Shown here one piece after another: positions 25,874 to 35,251 of a stretch of 35,748 nt of DNA; the stretch's first letter is position 1; each line of letters opens with the position of its first letter. The position numbers were made by a program, and so were the translations under genes. Origin of the DNA: Rhodospirillales bacterium (GTDB taxonomy: Bacteria; Pseudomonadota; Alphaproteobacteria; Rhodospirillales; Defluviicoccaceae); the NCBI GenBank assembly GCA_007695045.1, contig REEP01000076.1, forward strand, positions 1 to 35,748. The letters are read 5' to 3'. The notes beneath the pieces were generated by a model. The model did no database searches, was not told where the DNA came from, and saw nothing but the letters and a program-made list of their open reading frames with translations.

Positions 25874-25902
25874 TTGACTTGGGATGCGAGTGGGCCTAAT
25901 AT
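25874..25902 (+). promoter_or_regulatory. Strong sigma-70-type promoter of the cco operon
   Basis: TTGACT (25874-25879) and TAATAT (25897-25902) are separated by exactly 17 bp, near consensus for both boxes. The predicted transcription start is ~25909, giving a ~195-nt leader before ccoN, with no other convincing gene between. The strong -35 differs from typical activator-dependent FNR/FixK promoters. Confidence 0.75.
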
Positions 25903-26102
25903 GCGCTCGTGCTAAAGTAACGGTGGGCAAGAGGCGTGTTTTCTCAAGATCAAGGCGTCGAAATCACGGCGCCGCCTGAATCGTGCATCGATTTGCGCGC
26001 AGGGACAAGCCGTGTCTTGGCAGAAATGACCGGGTTTTCCCAGCCGATCAGGCTTGCACACGGGGTCCGGTCTTTCGTTTTCGAGCGATGCGGGAGTACG
26101 GT

Positions 26103-27581
26103 ATGAGTGCAATGTCGGCCACGGCCGCCGCCTCCGAGGCGCCGCCAGACTACAATGAAGACGTCATCAAGAAATTCACGCTGGCGACGGTGTTCTGGGG
26201 CGTCGTCGGCTTCCTGGTCGGTGTCTATATCGCCTTTCAGCTGGCCTACCCGCAACTCAATCTGGGGCTGGAATGGACCTCCTTCGGAAGGCTTCGGCCG
26301 GTCCACACCTCAGCCGTGATCTTCGCGTTCGGCGGCAACGCGCTGATCGCCACGTCGCTCTATTGTGTGCAGCGGACCTGTCGCGCCTCGCTCTGGGGGG
26401 GGCCGGCGTTCGCCAACTTCCTGTTCTGGGGCTATCAGGCGTTCATCGTCATGGCCGCTACGGGATATGTCCTCGGAATCACGCAAAGCAAGGAGTACGC
26501 GGAACCCGAGTGGTACGTGGACCTGTGGCTCACGATCGTCTGGGTTTCCTACCTGGTGATCTTCGTCGGCACCCTGATGCGGCGCCGGGAGCCTCACATC
26601 TACGTCGCCAACTGGTTCTTCCTCGCCTTCATCGTCACCATCGCCATGTTGCACCTGGTCAACAACGCCGCGGTGCCGGTCTCGCTGTTCGGCACCAAGA
26701 GCTACGTGGTGTGGTCCGGCGTCCAGGACGCGATGACCCAGTGGTGGTACGGCCATAATGCCGTGGGCTTTTTCCTCACCGCCGGCTTTCTCGGGATCAT
26801 GTACTACTTCATCCCGAAGCAGGCCGAGCGCCCGATCTATTCGTACCGGCTCAGCATCGTCCACTTCTGGACCCTGATCTTCCTCTATATCTGGGCGGGA
26901 CCGCACCACCTGCATTACACCGCGCTGCCCGAATGGACCCAGACACTGGGCATGGTGTTCTCGATCATGCTGTGGATGCCGTCCTGGGGCGGGATGATCA
27001 ACGGCATCATGACCCTGTCGGGTGCCTGGGACAAACTGCGTACCGACCCGGTGTTGCGGTTCATGGTGGCGTCGGTGGCCTTCTACGGCATGGCGACATT
27101 CGAAGGGCCGATGATGTCCATCCGTGCCGTCAACTCGCTGAGCCATTACACCGACTGGACCGTCGGCCACGTGCATTCCGGTGCGCTGGGCTGGGTCGCC
27201 TTCATCAGCTTCGGCGCCATTTACTACCTGGTGCCGCGGTTGTGGGCGCGGCCGCGCCTGTATTCCGTGCGCCTGGTCAACTGGCACTTCTGGATCTCGA
27301 CCCTCGGCATCATCCTCTACATCACCGCGATGTGGATCTCCGGGATCATGCAGGGGCTGATGTGGCGGGCCTACGACTCGCTCGGCTTCCTCCAGTACTC
27401 GTTCATCGAGACGGTGGCGGCAATGCACCCGTACTACGTGATCCGGGCGCTCGGCGGCGTCCTGTTCCTCGCCGGTTCCCTGGTCATGGTCTACAACCTG
27501 TGGCGGACGATCCGGGGCGACCTCCGGACCGAAGCGACGATGCAGACGCCCGTCCGTGTCGCCGCGGCACCGGCCGAGTAG
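26103..27581 (+). CDS. ccoN: cbb3-type cytochrome c oxidase subunit I (CcoN/FixN)
   Basis: The 492-residue catalytic subunit of the high-affinity cbb3 oxidase, with about 12 membrane helices. Haem/copper ligands by position: H68 (RPVHTSA) and H358 for the low-spin haem b, H356 (VGHVHSG) for haem b3, and H218 (WWYGHN), H268 and H269 (GPHHLHY) for CuB. Helix features such as VNNAAVP, MYYFIPK and GMATFEGPM are typical. It reduces O2 to water at low oxygen. The frame extends upstream, but the ATG at 26103 is preceded by GGGAG and gives the common N-terminus ending in [12 protein letters not shown]. It is the first gene of ccoNOQP, 12 bp before ccoO. Confidence 0.98.
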   Translation: MSAMSATAAASEAPPDYNEDVIKKFTLATVFWGVVGFLVGVYIAFQLAYPQLNLGLEWTSFGRLRPVHTSAVIFAFGGNALIATSLYCVQRTCRASLWGGPAFANFLFWGYQAFIVMAATGYVLGITQSKEYAEPEWYVDLWLTIVWVSYLVIFVGTLMRRREPHIYVANWFFLAFIVTIAMLHLVNNAAVPVSLFGTKSYVVWSGVQDAMTQWWYGHNAVGFFLTAGFLGIMYYFIPKQAERPIYSYRLSIVHFWTLIFLYIWAGPHHLHYTALPEWTQTLGMVFSIMLWMPSWGGMINGIMTLSGAWDKLRTDPVLRFMVASVAFYGMATFEGPMMSIRAVNSLSHYTDWTVGHVHSGALGWVAFISFGAIYYLVPRLWARPRLYSVRLVNWHFWISTLGIILYITAMWISGIMQGLMWRAYDSLGFLQYSFIETVAAMHPYYVIRALGGVLFLAGSLVMVYNLWRTIRGDLRTEATMQTPVRVAAAPAE

Positions 27582-27593
27582 CGGGAGGCGGCG

Positions 27594-28319
27594 ATGAAGT
27601 TCGGCCATCACATCTTCGAAAAGAATGTCATCATCCTCACCATCGCGGTTCTGATCACCGTGTCCATCGGTGGCCTGGTGCAGTTGATCCCGCTCTACAC
27701 CATGGAACAGACCATCGAGGAGGTGGACGGCATCCGCCCGTATTCGCCGCTGGAACTGGTCGGGCGCAACATCTACGTACGGGAGGGTTGCTATGCCTGC
27801 CACAGCCAGCAGATCCGCCCGTTCCGGGACGAGATCGAGCGCTACGGCCACTATAGCCTCGCGGCCGAGAGCCTGTATGATCACCCGTTCCAATGGGGGT
27901 CCAAGCGCACCGGGCCGGACCTGGCCCGGGTCGGCGGCAAGTATTCCAACGACTGGCACGTTGCCCACTTCGTGGATCCGCGCAGCATCGTGCCGGAAAC
28001 GATCATGCCGGCCTACCCGTTCCTGGCCACCAACGCGCTTCGCTTTCGTGACATCGCCGATCACCTGCGCACGCTGCGCATCGTCGGGGTGCCCTACACC
28101 GACGAGCAGATCGACAACGCGGTGCACGACCTGCAGGTCCAGGCCACCGGCGCCGGTGATGTGGACGCCGTTCTCGCCCGCTATCCCAAGGCCGTGATCG
28201 GCAGCTTCGACGGCGACCCGTCGCAGGTGACGGAGCTCGATGCCCTGATCGCCTACCTGCAGGTGCTGGGCACCCTGGTGGACTTCACCGTGTACGAACC
28301 GGAGCGGGACTTCCGGTGA
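27594..28319 (+). CDS. ccoO: cbb3-type cytochrome c oxidase subunit II, mono-haem c (CcoO/FixO)
   Basis: A 241-residue membrane-anchored cytochrome c. The N-terminal anchor is at about 10-33 ([18 protein letters not shown]). The haem c attachment motif CYACH is at 66-70, followed by [10 protein letters not shown], and the likely axial Met138 lies in TIMPAYP. It passes electrons from CcoP to CcoN. It is 12 bp after ccoN, with GGGAGG before the ATG; 21 bp separate it from ccoQ. All typical family features are present; length is normal. Confidence 0.97.
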   Translation: MKFGHHIFEKNVIILTIAVLITVSIGGLVQLIPLYTMEQTIEEVDGIRPYSPLELVGRNIYVREGCYACHSQQIRPFRDEIERYGHYSLAAESLYDHPFQWGSKRTGPDLARVGGKYSNDWHVAHFVDPRSIVPETIMPAYPFLATNALRFRDIADHLRTLRIVGVPYTDEQIDNAVHDLQVQATGAGDVDAVLARYPKAVIGSFDGDPSQVTELDALIAYLQVLGTLVDFTVYEPERDFR

Positions 28320-28340
28320 CGGTGGAGGGAGGCAGAAGCC

Positions 28341-28499
28341 ATGGACTGGCAGCAGATCCTGGAAGTGGTGCGTTCGTTGTGGGTGGTGTGGCTGATGATC
28401 CTGTTCATCGGCATCGTCTTCTGGGCCTACCGACCCAAGAACAAGAAGCGGTTCGAGGAACATGGCCGGATCCCGTTCAAGGATGATACGGAGAAATAG
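28341..28499 (+). CDS. ccoQ: cbb3-type oxidase small subunit CcoQ (FixQ)
   Basis: A short gene of 52 codons that is easily missed. The protein has one membrane helix (about residues 11-29, RSLWVVWLMILFIGIVFWAY) followed by a basic PKNKKRFEE and an acidic IPFKDDTEK tail, which is the standard CcoQ layout. CcoQ stabilises the interaction of CcoP with the core complex. It lies exactly between ccoO and ccoP: 21 bp after ccoO, 3 bp before ccoP. GGAGG lies upstream (28324-28328), rather distant; translation may be coupled. Confidence 0.93.
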   Translation: MDWQQILEVVRSLWVVWLMILFIGIVFWAYRPKNKKRFEEHGRIPFKDDTEK

Positions 28500-28502
28500 G
28501 GC

Positions 28503-29366
28503 ATGGCAGAACAAAAAGAAGTCGACCGCCTGACCGGCACCGAGACCACCGGTCACGAATGGGACGGCATCAAGGAGCTGAACACACCGCTGCCACGCTG
28601 GTGGCTGTACGTGTTCTATGCCACCATCCTGTTCTCCGTGGTCTGGGTAATCCTGTATCCGGCCTGGCCGATCGGTCTCAGCGACTACACCAAAGGCGTG
28701 ATCGGCTATTCCGCTCGCGCCGACCTGATGCGCGATCTGGAGGCGCAGCGGGCTGAACGCGCCGTGTGGCGGGAACGGTTCGAGGCTCAGGAGGTAGCGG
28801 AGATCGCCCGCGATCCCGACCTGCTGCAGTTCGCCATGGCCGGCGGGCGGGTGTTGTTCGCCGACAACTGCGCCCCCTGCCATGGCTCCGGTGGCGCCGG
28901 CGCGCCCGGCTTCCCCAATCTGGTGGATGACAACTGGATGTGGGGCGGAACCCTGGAAGAGATCCACCACACGGTGGTCTACGGTGTGCGCAATGACCAC
29001 CCGGAAGCGCGCATGTCGGAAATGCCGGCCTACGGCACCCTCGGCATCCTGGAACGGGACGAGATCGCGGCGGTGGCCGATCATGTGCTCCATCTCGCCG
29101 GGCGCGGCGAGGACGACCCCCGCGGCCGGGAGATCTTCGCCGAGCAATGCGCCGCCTGCCACGGCGACGCGGGCAAGGGCTTGGCGGAGCTCGGCGCACC
29201 GGACCTCACCAACAACATCTGGCTGTTTGGCGGCACGCGCCAGGACATCATCGCCCAGATCCGCCAGCCGCGGCACGGCGTCATGCCCTACTGGTTTGAA
29301 CGCCTGGGCGAAGCCGAGTTGAAACAGGTGACGATTTACGTCCACGCGCTGGGTGGCGGGCAATAG
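28503..29366 (+). CDS. ccoP: cbb3-type cytochrome c oxidase subunit III, di-haem c (CcoP/FixP)
   Basis: A 287-residue di-haem cytochrome c with an N-terminal membrane anchor (about 34-54, LYVFYATILFSVVWVILYP) after a short cytoplasmic stretch. Haem motifs: CAPCH at 123-127 and CAACH at 216-220, each with an accompanying MSEMPAYG or GVMPYW segment. It takes electrons from soluble or membrane cytochrome c. The ATG follows the ccoQ stop by 3 bp. A 136-bp gap with GC-rich inverted repeats and no T-run separates it from ccoG; it may be processed or hold a weak internal promoter. Confidence 0.97.
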   Translation: MAEQKEVDRLTGTETTGHEWDGIKELNTPLPRWWLYVFYATILFSVVWVILYPAWPIGLSDYTKGVIGYSARADLMRDLEAQRAERAVWRERFEAQEVAEIARDPDLLQFAMAGGRVLFADNCAPCHGSGGAGAPGFPNLVDDNWMWGGTLEEIHHTVVYGVRNDHPEARMSEMPAYGTLGILERDEIAAVADHVLHLAGRGEDDPRGREIFAEQCAACHGDAGKGLAELGAPDLTNNIWLFGGTRQDIIAQIRQPRHGVMPYWFERLGEAELKQVTIYVHALGGGQ

Positions 29367-29502
29367 ACCGGGCCGTCCGGCGGCCGAGGCGCCGGCATCC
29401 GGCTGCCGTACAGAGGAGCCCTTCGACAGGGGGAAGCAACCCGGGGCCGGGGACTGAACCGGCTTAGGGCAATCCGGGCGAAGGCCGCCCGAAGGACGAC
29501 CG

Positions 29503-31038
29503 ATGACCATGGAGACCCAGCGTTCCGCTTCTCATCCTGCCACGCCACCCTCGGCGGCATCATCCGGCCCGGCGCCCGCCGATCCGGGCACGGCGGCGAC
29601 ACCGGCGCCACCGGCCGCTTCGCCCGAGAAGATCAAGTTCTTCGCCGACCGGGAAAAGATCTATCCGCGCAACATCCATGGTACCTGGCGGCAGATAAAA
29701 TGGGCGGTCCTGGGCGTGCTGCTGGCGCTCTATTACATCGGCCCCTGGATTCGCTGGGATCGGGGTCCCGGCGCGCCGGACCAGGCCTTGCTGATCGACA
29801 TGCCGGGACGGCGGGCTTATTTCTTCACCATCGAGATCTGGCCGCAGGAGGTCTACTACCTCACCGGCCTTCTGATCATCGCCGCCATCGGCCTGTTCCT
29901 GGTCACCGCCTGGTTCGGACGGGTCTGGTGCGGCTTCACGTGCCCGCAGACGGTGTGGACCGACCTGTTCATGTGGGTGGAGCGAAAGATCGAGGGCGAT
30001 CGCAATGCCCGCCTGCGCCTGGACAAGGCGCCCCTGTCATTTGGCAAGGCCGGCCGAAAGATCGGCAAGCACGCGGCCTGGCTGCTGATCGCACTGGCCA
30101 CCGGCGGCGCCTGGATCATGTATTTCAACGACGCGCCGACGGTCGTGCGGGCGTTCTTCACCGGTCAAGCCTCCACGGCGGTGTACGGCTTCACCGCCCT
30201 GTTCACCGCCACCACGTATCTGCTGGCGGGTTGGGCGCGGGAGCAGGTGTGCATCTACATGTGCCCGTGGCCGCGCTTCCAGAGCGCCATGTTCGACGAG
30301 GATTCGCTGATCGTCACCTACGAAGACTGGCGCGGCGAGCCGCGCGGTTCGGCCCGCAAGGGGCAGTCGTTCGAAGGCCGCGGTGACTGCGTCGATTGCG
30401 GCCTGTGCTGGCAGGTGTGCCCCACCGGGGTCGACATCCGCAAAGGGCAGCAGATGGCATGCATCGGCTGCGCGCTGTGCATTGACGCCTGCAACAACGT
30501 CATGGACCGGTTCGGGCGGCCACGCAACCTGATCACCTACGATTCCATCGCCAACCAGAACGCCCGGGCCGAAGGCCGGCCGGTCCGGATGCGCCTGGTG
30601 CGGCCACGCACGCTGATCTACATCGCGGTTCTGGCGATCGCCGCGACGGTGATGGCCTACACCCTGGTGACCCGGGACCGGGTGGACGTGGCGGTGCAGC
30701 CGGACCGGTCGCCGCTGTTCGTGCAGTTGTCCGACGGCTCCATCCGTAACGCCTACACGTTCAAGATCCTGAACATGGAACGGAACAACAAAAGCTACAC
30801 CCTCACCACCGCCGGCATCACCGGGGCGATGCTGACCGTCATCGGCTACCAGGCCGAACCCGCAACCAGCACCGTCCTGCCGGCCCGGCCCGACGACGTG
30901 GCGACCTTCCGGGTGCTGGTGACCGCACCGCCTGAGAGTGTCCCACTCGCGACCCATGATCTCTGGTTCGTGCTGACCGACCAGGCCACCGGCGAGGTGG
31001 TGGAGCACCGGACCGTGTTTGCAAGCTCGGGGAACTGA
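29503..31038 (+). CDS. ccoG: Cytochrome c oxidase accessory protein CcoG (FixG/RdxA)
   Basis: A 511-residue membrane protein needed for cbb3 maturation, proposed to act in Cu(II) reduction. An Ala/Pro-rich N-terminus (residues 12-40) precedes several membrane helices. Cys pairs CGFTC (143-147) and CIYMC (250-254) are conserved. Two ferredoxin-type clusters follow: CVDCGLC...CP (C296, 299, 302, 306) and CIGCALC...C (C320, 323, 326, 330). The C-terminal periplasmic immunoglobulin-like domain covers about 385-511 and is recognisable from its NAYTFKILNMERNNKSY segment. SD GAAGGA lies 6 bases before the ATG. The stop overlaps ccoH (TGATG). Confidence 0.96.
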   Translation: MTMETQRSASHPATPPSAASSGPAPADPGTAATPAPPAASPEKIKFFADREKIYPRNIHGTWRQIKWAVLGVLLALYYIGPWIRWDRGPGAPDQALLIDMPGRRAYFFTIEIWPQEVYYLTGLLIIAAIGLFLVTAWFGRVWCGFTCPQTVWTDLFMWVERKIEGDRNARLRLDKAPLSFGKAGRKIGKHAAWLLIALATGGAWIMYFNDAPTVVRAFFTGQASTAVYGFTALFTATTYLLAGWAREQVCIYMCPWPRFQSAMFDEDSLIVTYEDWRGEPRGSARKGQSFEGRGDCVDCGLCWQVCPTGVDIRKGQQMACIGCALCIDACNNVMDRFGRPRNLITYDSIANQNARAEGRPVRMRLVRPRTLIYIAVLAIAATVMAYTLVTRDRVDVAVQPDRSPLFVQLSDGSIRNAYTFKILNMERNNKSYTLTTAGITGAMLTVIGYQAEPATSTVLPARPDDVATFRVLVTAPPESVPLATHDLWFVLTDQATGEVVEHRTVFASSGN

Positions 31039-31535
31039 TGATCATGCCTGACAAGCAACGCCCACCCGGCTGGTGGTATCCCTGGATTTTCGTGGCCGGC
31101 ATGGCCGTGGTGATCGCCGTCAACGCGGTGATGGCCTATGCCGCGGTGACCACGTTCGCCGGGCTGCAAACCGAAAACCATTACCGCAAGGGCTTGGCCT
31201 ACAACGACGCGCTGGCGGCCCACACATTGCAAACAGAACGCGGCTGGCAGGTCGAACTGGCCTTTGCGCCGAGCCCGACGGGGGAGAATTGGGGCACCGT
31301 GGAGGCCCGTCTGAGCGATGCCGACGGCGCCGCGCTCGCCGATCTCCAGGTGACGGCACAATTCGTGCGTCCCACCCACAGGGGCTACGATCAGGAACTG
31401 GCGCTGGTGCATCAAGGCGACGGCCGATACACCGCGCGCGCCACGGTGCCGCTCAAAGGCCAATGGGATGTGCGCGTCGTCGCGGTGCGGGGCGATGACC
31501 GCCACCAGGACGTGACGCGCCTGTACATCCGGTGA
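31038..31535 (+). CDS. ccoH: cbb3 assembly protein FixH/CcoH
   Basis: A 165-residue protein with a single N-terminal membrane anchor (about 13-37, WYPWIFVAGMAVVIAVNAVM) and a periplasmic domain. FixH marks are ENHYRKGLAYNDALA and the beta-rich C-terminus (GQWDVRVVAV). It stabilises the oxidase during assembly. ATG overlaps the ccoG stop (TGATG) and the stop overlaps the ccoI GTG (GTGA). A second ATG at 31044 is an alternative. Length normal. Confidence 0.93.
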   Translation: MIMPDKQRPPGWWYPWIFVAGMAVVIAVNAVMAYAAVTTFAGLQTENHYRKGLAYNDALAAHTLQTERGWQVELAFAPSPTGENWGTVEARLSDADGAALADLQVTAQFVRPTHRGYDQELALVHQGDGRYTARATVPLKGQWDVRVVAVRGDDRHQDVTRLYIR

Positions 31536-34039
31536 GGATACCCCCGTCCGGGCCGACCCGGTTGGCACCGGCCGGGATGACTCCGGCCCTGACCCGGACG
31601 CGGATCGCCGCCCACCCCGATCCACCGCCCGCCGGCGATGCCGGCGCGGTTTTTCGCGCATGCCGCCATTGCGGCGAGCCGATCGGCGGCAATGGCACAC
31701 CACCGGAAACCCCCGGTTTCTGCTGCTCCGGCTGCGCCGCCGCCTATGACCTGGTCCGAGGCCTGGGGCTCGATGGCTATTACCGCCGCCGGGTGATCGA
31801 TCCCGACCAACGCCCGCTGAAGCCCGACGAAGAGCCGATGGCGATCGACTACGGCGCTTATGCCGAGGACGCCGGCGATGGCCGGCGGGCGCTCTCGCTT
31901 CTGATCGAAGGGTTGCACTGCGCCGCCTGCGTGTGGCTGATCGAATCGGTGCTGGCGCGAACGCCGGGCGTCGCCGGCGCCCGGGTCAACATGACCACCC
32001 GCCGGCTCGCGGTCAGCTGGCGCACGATGGAGACCGATGCGGCGGCCGTCACTGCCGCGGTCACCCGCCTCGGCTACCGCCTGGTCCCCTATGACCCGTC
32101 GCTCGCCGGACAGGCGGAACAGCAGCAGGAAACGGCGCTGCTGCGGGCGCTGGCGGTGGCCGGGTTCGCCTTCGGCAACGTGATGCTGCTGTCCGTCTCG
32201 GTGTGGGCCGGACACGGCCAGGGCATGGGGCCGGCCACCCGGGACTTGCTGCATTGGCTGTCGGCGCTCATCGCCCTGCCCGCCATCGCCTACGCGGTAC
32301 GGCCGTTCGCGGCCTCGGCGCTGGCGGTTCTCCGCCATGGCCGGACCAACATGGATGTGCCGATCACCCTCGCCGTGGTGCTCACCGCCGGCATGAGCCT
32401 GCAGCAGACCATGGTCGGCGCCGACCATGCCTACTTCGATTCGGCGGTCGCACTGCTGTTCTTTCTTCTGATCGGCCGCTACCTGGACCGGCGGGCGCGG
32501 GGCCGGGCCCGATCGGCGGCCGAAAACCTGTTGGGGCTGAACGCCCGACCGGTCACCGTGCTCGACGCCGACGGCAGCCGGCGCCTGGTGCCACCGCAAC
32601 AGGTGGCGCCGGGCATGACCGCATTCGCGGCAGCCGGCGACCGTATCGGCATCGACGGCACCGTGCTCATCGGCTTGAGCGATGTGGATACCGCCCTGAT
32701 CGACGGAGAGACGGTGCCGACCGCGGTGAAGCCCGGCAGCCGGGTTTTCGCCGGGACCATCAACCTGTCGGGTCCGCTCACCATTGGCGTGACCGCTGCC
32801 GCCGAGAACACCCTGCTCGCCGGCATCGCCCGGATGATGGAGGCGGCGGAACAGGGCCGCGGTCGCCATGTCGCCCGCGCCGACCGGGTGGCGCGCCTGT
32901 ATGCGCCGGTGGTGCACGCCCTGGCCGCCCTCGCCTTCGTCCTGTGGTTCTTCGTGTTGGGGGCGTCCTGGCAGACGGCGCTACTGATTGCCGTCGCGGT
33001 GCTGATCGTCACCTGCCCGTGCGCGCTGGCGCTGGCGGTACCGGCGGTGCAGGTCATCGCGTCCGGGCGCCTGTTCCGCGCCGGCGTGCTCATGAAATCG
33101 GCGACCGCGCTGGAGCGCTTGGCCGCCGTCGACACCGTGGTGTTCGACAAGACCGGCACCCTGACCGAGGGGCGGCCGGCCTTGCGGCCGGATCCGGACC
33201 GGGACCCGAAGGCACTGGCCCTGGCCGCGGCGATCGCCCGGGAGAGCCGGCATCCGCTGGCCCGAGCCTTGGTGCAGGCCGCCGAGCAGGCCGAGGGATT
33301 TGTCCCCGACGACGAACCGCCCGCCGGCATCCGGGAGTGTCCCGGCCAGGGCCTTGAAGCCACCACGACGGAGGGACCCGTGCGCCTGGGCAGCCGGCGT
33401 TTCTGCGGACCGCAACACGCGGATGGGGACAGCCGCGATGGTCCGCCGGGCCCGGAACTGTGGCTCAGCCGACCGGGCCGGGCACCGGTGCGGTTCGCCT
33501 TTTCCGATCGCGTCCGGCCCGATGCCGCCACCGTGGTCGCGGCACTGCGGGCCCGCGGCTACCACCTCGCGCTGCTGTCGGGCGATCGCATGCCGGTGGT
33601 CTCCGCGGTGGCGGCCGAACTGGGCATCGCGGACTGGCACGCCGCCTGCGATCCCGCCGAGAAATGCCGGCGGCTGGAAGCGATGGCGGCAGCCGGCCGG
33701 ACCGTGCTGATGGTGGGCGACGGGCTCAACGACGCCCCGGCCCTGGCTGCGGCCCACGCATCCATGTCGCCGTCCAGCGCGGTGGATCTGAGCCAGACCG
33801 CGGCCGACCTGGTGTTCCAGGGCCGGCATCTGAGGCCGGTGCAAGAGGCGTTGGCGGTGGCTGCGCGGGCCGAACGCTTGGTCCGTCAGAATCTTGCCCT
33901 GTCCTATCTTTACAACGTCATCACCGTCCCGATTGCCGTCGCCGGCCTGGTGACCCCGCTGGTGGCAGCCATCGCCATGTCGGCCTCCTCCCTCGTGGTC
34001 ATCCTCAACGCACTTCGCGCGGGTGGAGGCCGGGGCTGA
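31532..34039 (+). CDS. ccoI: Copper-transporting P1B-type ATPase for cbb3 maturation (CcoI/FixI)
   Basis: An 835-residue copper exporter that supplies CuB for CcoN. N-terminal metal-binding region: CRHC (44-47), CCSGC (64-68) and the HMA motif CAAC (130-133). Transmembrane metal site CPC at 495-497. Catalytic DKTGT at 539-543, HP motif in SRHPLARAL (~570), GDGLNDAP at 729-736. All are intact, so it should be active. The start is a GTG overlapping the ccoH stop; the N-terminal ~40 residues are Pro/Ala-rich and less conserved, and a later start is possible. Ends with TGATG overlap to ccoS. Confidence 0.96.
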   Translation: MRIPPSGPTRLAPAGMTPALTRTRIAAHPDPPPAGDAGAVFRACRHCGEPIGGNGTPPETPGFCCSGCAAAYDLVRGLGLDGYYRRRVIDPDQRPLKPDEEPMAIDYGAYAEDAGDGRRALSLLIEGLHCAACVWLIESVLARTPGVAGARVNMTTRRLAVSWRTMETDAAAVTAAVTRLGYRLVPYDPSLAGQAEQQQETALLRALAVAGFAFGNVMLLSVSVWAGHGQGMGPATRDLLHWLSALIALPAIAYAVRPFAASALAVLRHGRTNMDVPITLAVVLTAGMSLQQTMVGADHAYFDSAVALLFFLLIGRYLDRRARGRARSAAENLLGLNARPVTVLDADGSRRLVPPQQVAPGMTAFAAAGDRIGIDGTVLIGLSDVDTALIDGETVPTAVKPGSRVFAGTINLSGPLTIGVTAAAENTLLAGIARMMEAAEQGRGRHVARADRVARLYAPVVHALAALAFVLWFFVLGASWQTALLIAVAVLIVTCPCALALAVPAVQVIASGRLFRAGVLMKSATALERLAAVDTVVFDKTGTLTEGRPALRPDPDRDPKALALAAAIARESRHPLARALVQAAEQAEGFVPDDEPPAGIRECPGQGLEATTTEGPVRLGSRRFCGPQHADGDSRDGPPGPELWLSRPGRAPVRFAFSDRVRPDAATVVAALRARGYHLALLSGDRMPVVSAVAAELGIADWHAACDPAEKCRRLEAMAAAGRTVLMVGDGLNDAPALAAAHASMSPSSAVDLSQTAADLVFQGRHLRPVQEALAVAARAERLVRQNLALSYLYNVITVPIAVAGLVTPLVAAIAMSASSLVVILNALRAGGGRG

Positions 34040-34251
34040 TGGAGATTCTGCTCTACCTGATTCCGGCGGCGCTGGGGCTCGGTCTGATCGGCCTGATCGC
34101 GTTCCTGTGGGCGCTCAAATCGGGCCAGTTCGATGACCTGGATGGGGCCGCCCACCGCATCCTGTTCGATGACGATGACGGCTTGAGGCAACCCGCTCAA
34201 CCGGAACGTGAGGATCACCGGCCAACGGACCGGAATCGCGAAAGCTCTTGA
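34039..34251 (+). CDS. ccoS: cbb3-type oxidase assembly protein CcoS
   Basis: A 70-residue membrane protein with one N-terminal helix (about 3-27, ILLYLIPAALGLGLIGLIAF), then LWALKSGQFDDLDGAAHR, a strong CcoS signature, and an acidic ILFDDDDG. The tail is hydrophilic and longer than in many homologues. CcoS is needed for haem b and CuB insertion into CcoN. ATG overlaps the ccoI stop (TGATG). It closes the cco operon; a terminator follows ~260 bp downstream. Confidence 0.94.
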   Translation: MEILLYLIPAALGLGLIGLIAFLWALKSGQFDDLDGAAHRILFDDDDGLRQPAQPEREDHRPTDRNRESS

Positions 34252-34510
34252 CACGTTTTTCGTTCGTTCCCTGGTTGACGGTGCCGATTCGGACGACTTT
34301 CGTTTTCTCTCCGTCCCATCCGGCCATGCGCCGCGTGCGCCGGCCGCCATGCATGCTCCAGGATCCGGGCGGCTGATCCCGAGCGCTGTGCGCCGGCAGT
34401 CCCCGGATGGGGCCCCCAATCCATCGATAACGCGAAAACCGTTCGTCGTTAATCCCTCGTTCATCGACAGAGCTTACCCTGAAGCCATCACGTTCCTCCC
34501 CCTTCCACTC

Positions 34511-34538
34511 GGGCCGGCTCACGCCGGCCCTTTTTTTT
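34511..34538 (+). terminator. Rho-independent terminator
   Basis: Perfect 8-bp stem gggccggc (34511-34518) / gccggccc (34523-34530) with loop tcac, followed by eight T. It ends the cco operon and precedes the lipoprotein gene. The 34252-34510 stretch upstream contains no convincing gene and is probably the operon trailer. Confidence 0.93.
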
Positions 34539-34601
34539 CCCGGAACGGGCGTGACATCTCTCCGCTTGCCGCCCGGATCGCCCGGCGCTACTGTTCCGAC
34601 C

Positions 34602-35033
34602 ATGAAACGTCTGCTTGCCCTGGGTGTGGCGCTGGCCGCCGTACCGCTGGCAACCGCCTGCACCGAGCTGTATTCCGGCCCGCAGGTGGTGCGCTACAGC
34701 GATACGGCTTTTTATGTCCGCCACATTCCGTGGGTGGACGGCGAAGCCGGTGTGAACACGCTCGCCGCCGAGCTGTGCCGGGACGTGGACGGAGAGGTGG
34801 CACTCACCGATCAGCAGCAGGTTTACCCATTCGACATCCGCTACGCGACCTACCGTTGCATCCTGCCGCCGCCGGAGCCGGCCCCCACCCGGGCGCCGGG
34901 CCTCAAGCCGGAGCCGGAGCCGGACCCGACGACCCCGCTCTACATGCCGTTCGAGGCACCCGTAGACGCCCCCTTCGACCGCGACCCCATGCGTGACGCG
35001 CGTGGCCCCGCGGGAGACGACTCGCCGGCGTGA
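34602..35033 (+). CDS. Small predicted lipoprotein of unknown function
   Basis: A 143-residue protein starting MKRLLALGVALAAVPLATAC, a complete lipoprotein signal with Cys20. The mature part has a compact domain (about 25-90; QVVRYSDTAFYVRHIPWV, AAELCRDVDGEVALTDQQQ, FDIRYATYRCI) with two further Cys that may form a disulphide. A Pro/Glu-rich tail follows (PEPAPTRAPGLKPEPEPDP). Residue after Cys20 is Thr. Similar lipoproteins occur in alphaproteobacteria, but I do not recognise a named family. It is downstream of the cco terminator and likely has its own promoter, which I could not assign. Confidence 0.7.
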   Translation: MKRLLALGVALAAVPLATACTELYSGPQVVRYSDTAFYVRHIPWVDGEAGVNTLAAELCRDVDGEVALTDQQQVYPFDIRYATYRCILPPPEPAPTRAPGLKPEPEPDPTTPLYMPFEAPVDAPFDRDPMRDARGPAGDDSPA

Positions 35034-35251
35034 GAGGGTTTTGACAGACCCGGGCCGGCCGATTCGATCGGCATCGCCCAAATCGGGTCCCACGCCGAGA
35101 TGATGATCCAGTCCTCGCCATTTTGAGCGGTAGGTTTCGTCTGCGCGGATTCGGCTTCCAACTCCACGTAACACGTTTAATTGTTTCTAGTTACGGACCC
35201 CGGGCTGGTTGTCCCTTTATTTTTTGAGGTCATTGGCGGGTCCTTATCGGT

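Noticed and set aside
26310-29510. A 1066-codon open frame on the minus strand opposite ccoNOQP
   Set aside because: It mirrors the cco genes, whose haem and copper ligands are intact. The product is low-complexity, rich in His, Asp and Gln, without motifs.
31412-32917. A 501-codon minus-strand frame opposite ccoI
   Set aside because: Antisense shadow of a gene with all P-type ATPase motifs; no recognisable domain of its own.
34115-34663. A 182-codon minus-strand frame between ccoS and the lipoprotein
   Set aside because: It runs across a strong terminator and both neighbours in antisense and shows no protein-like features.
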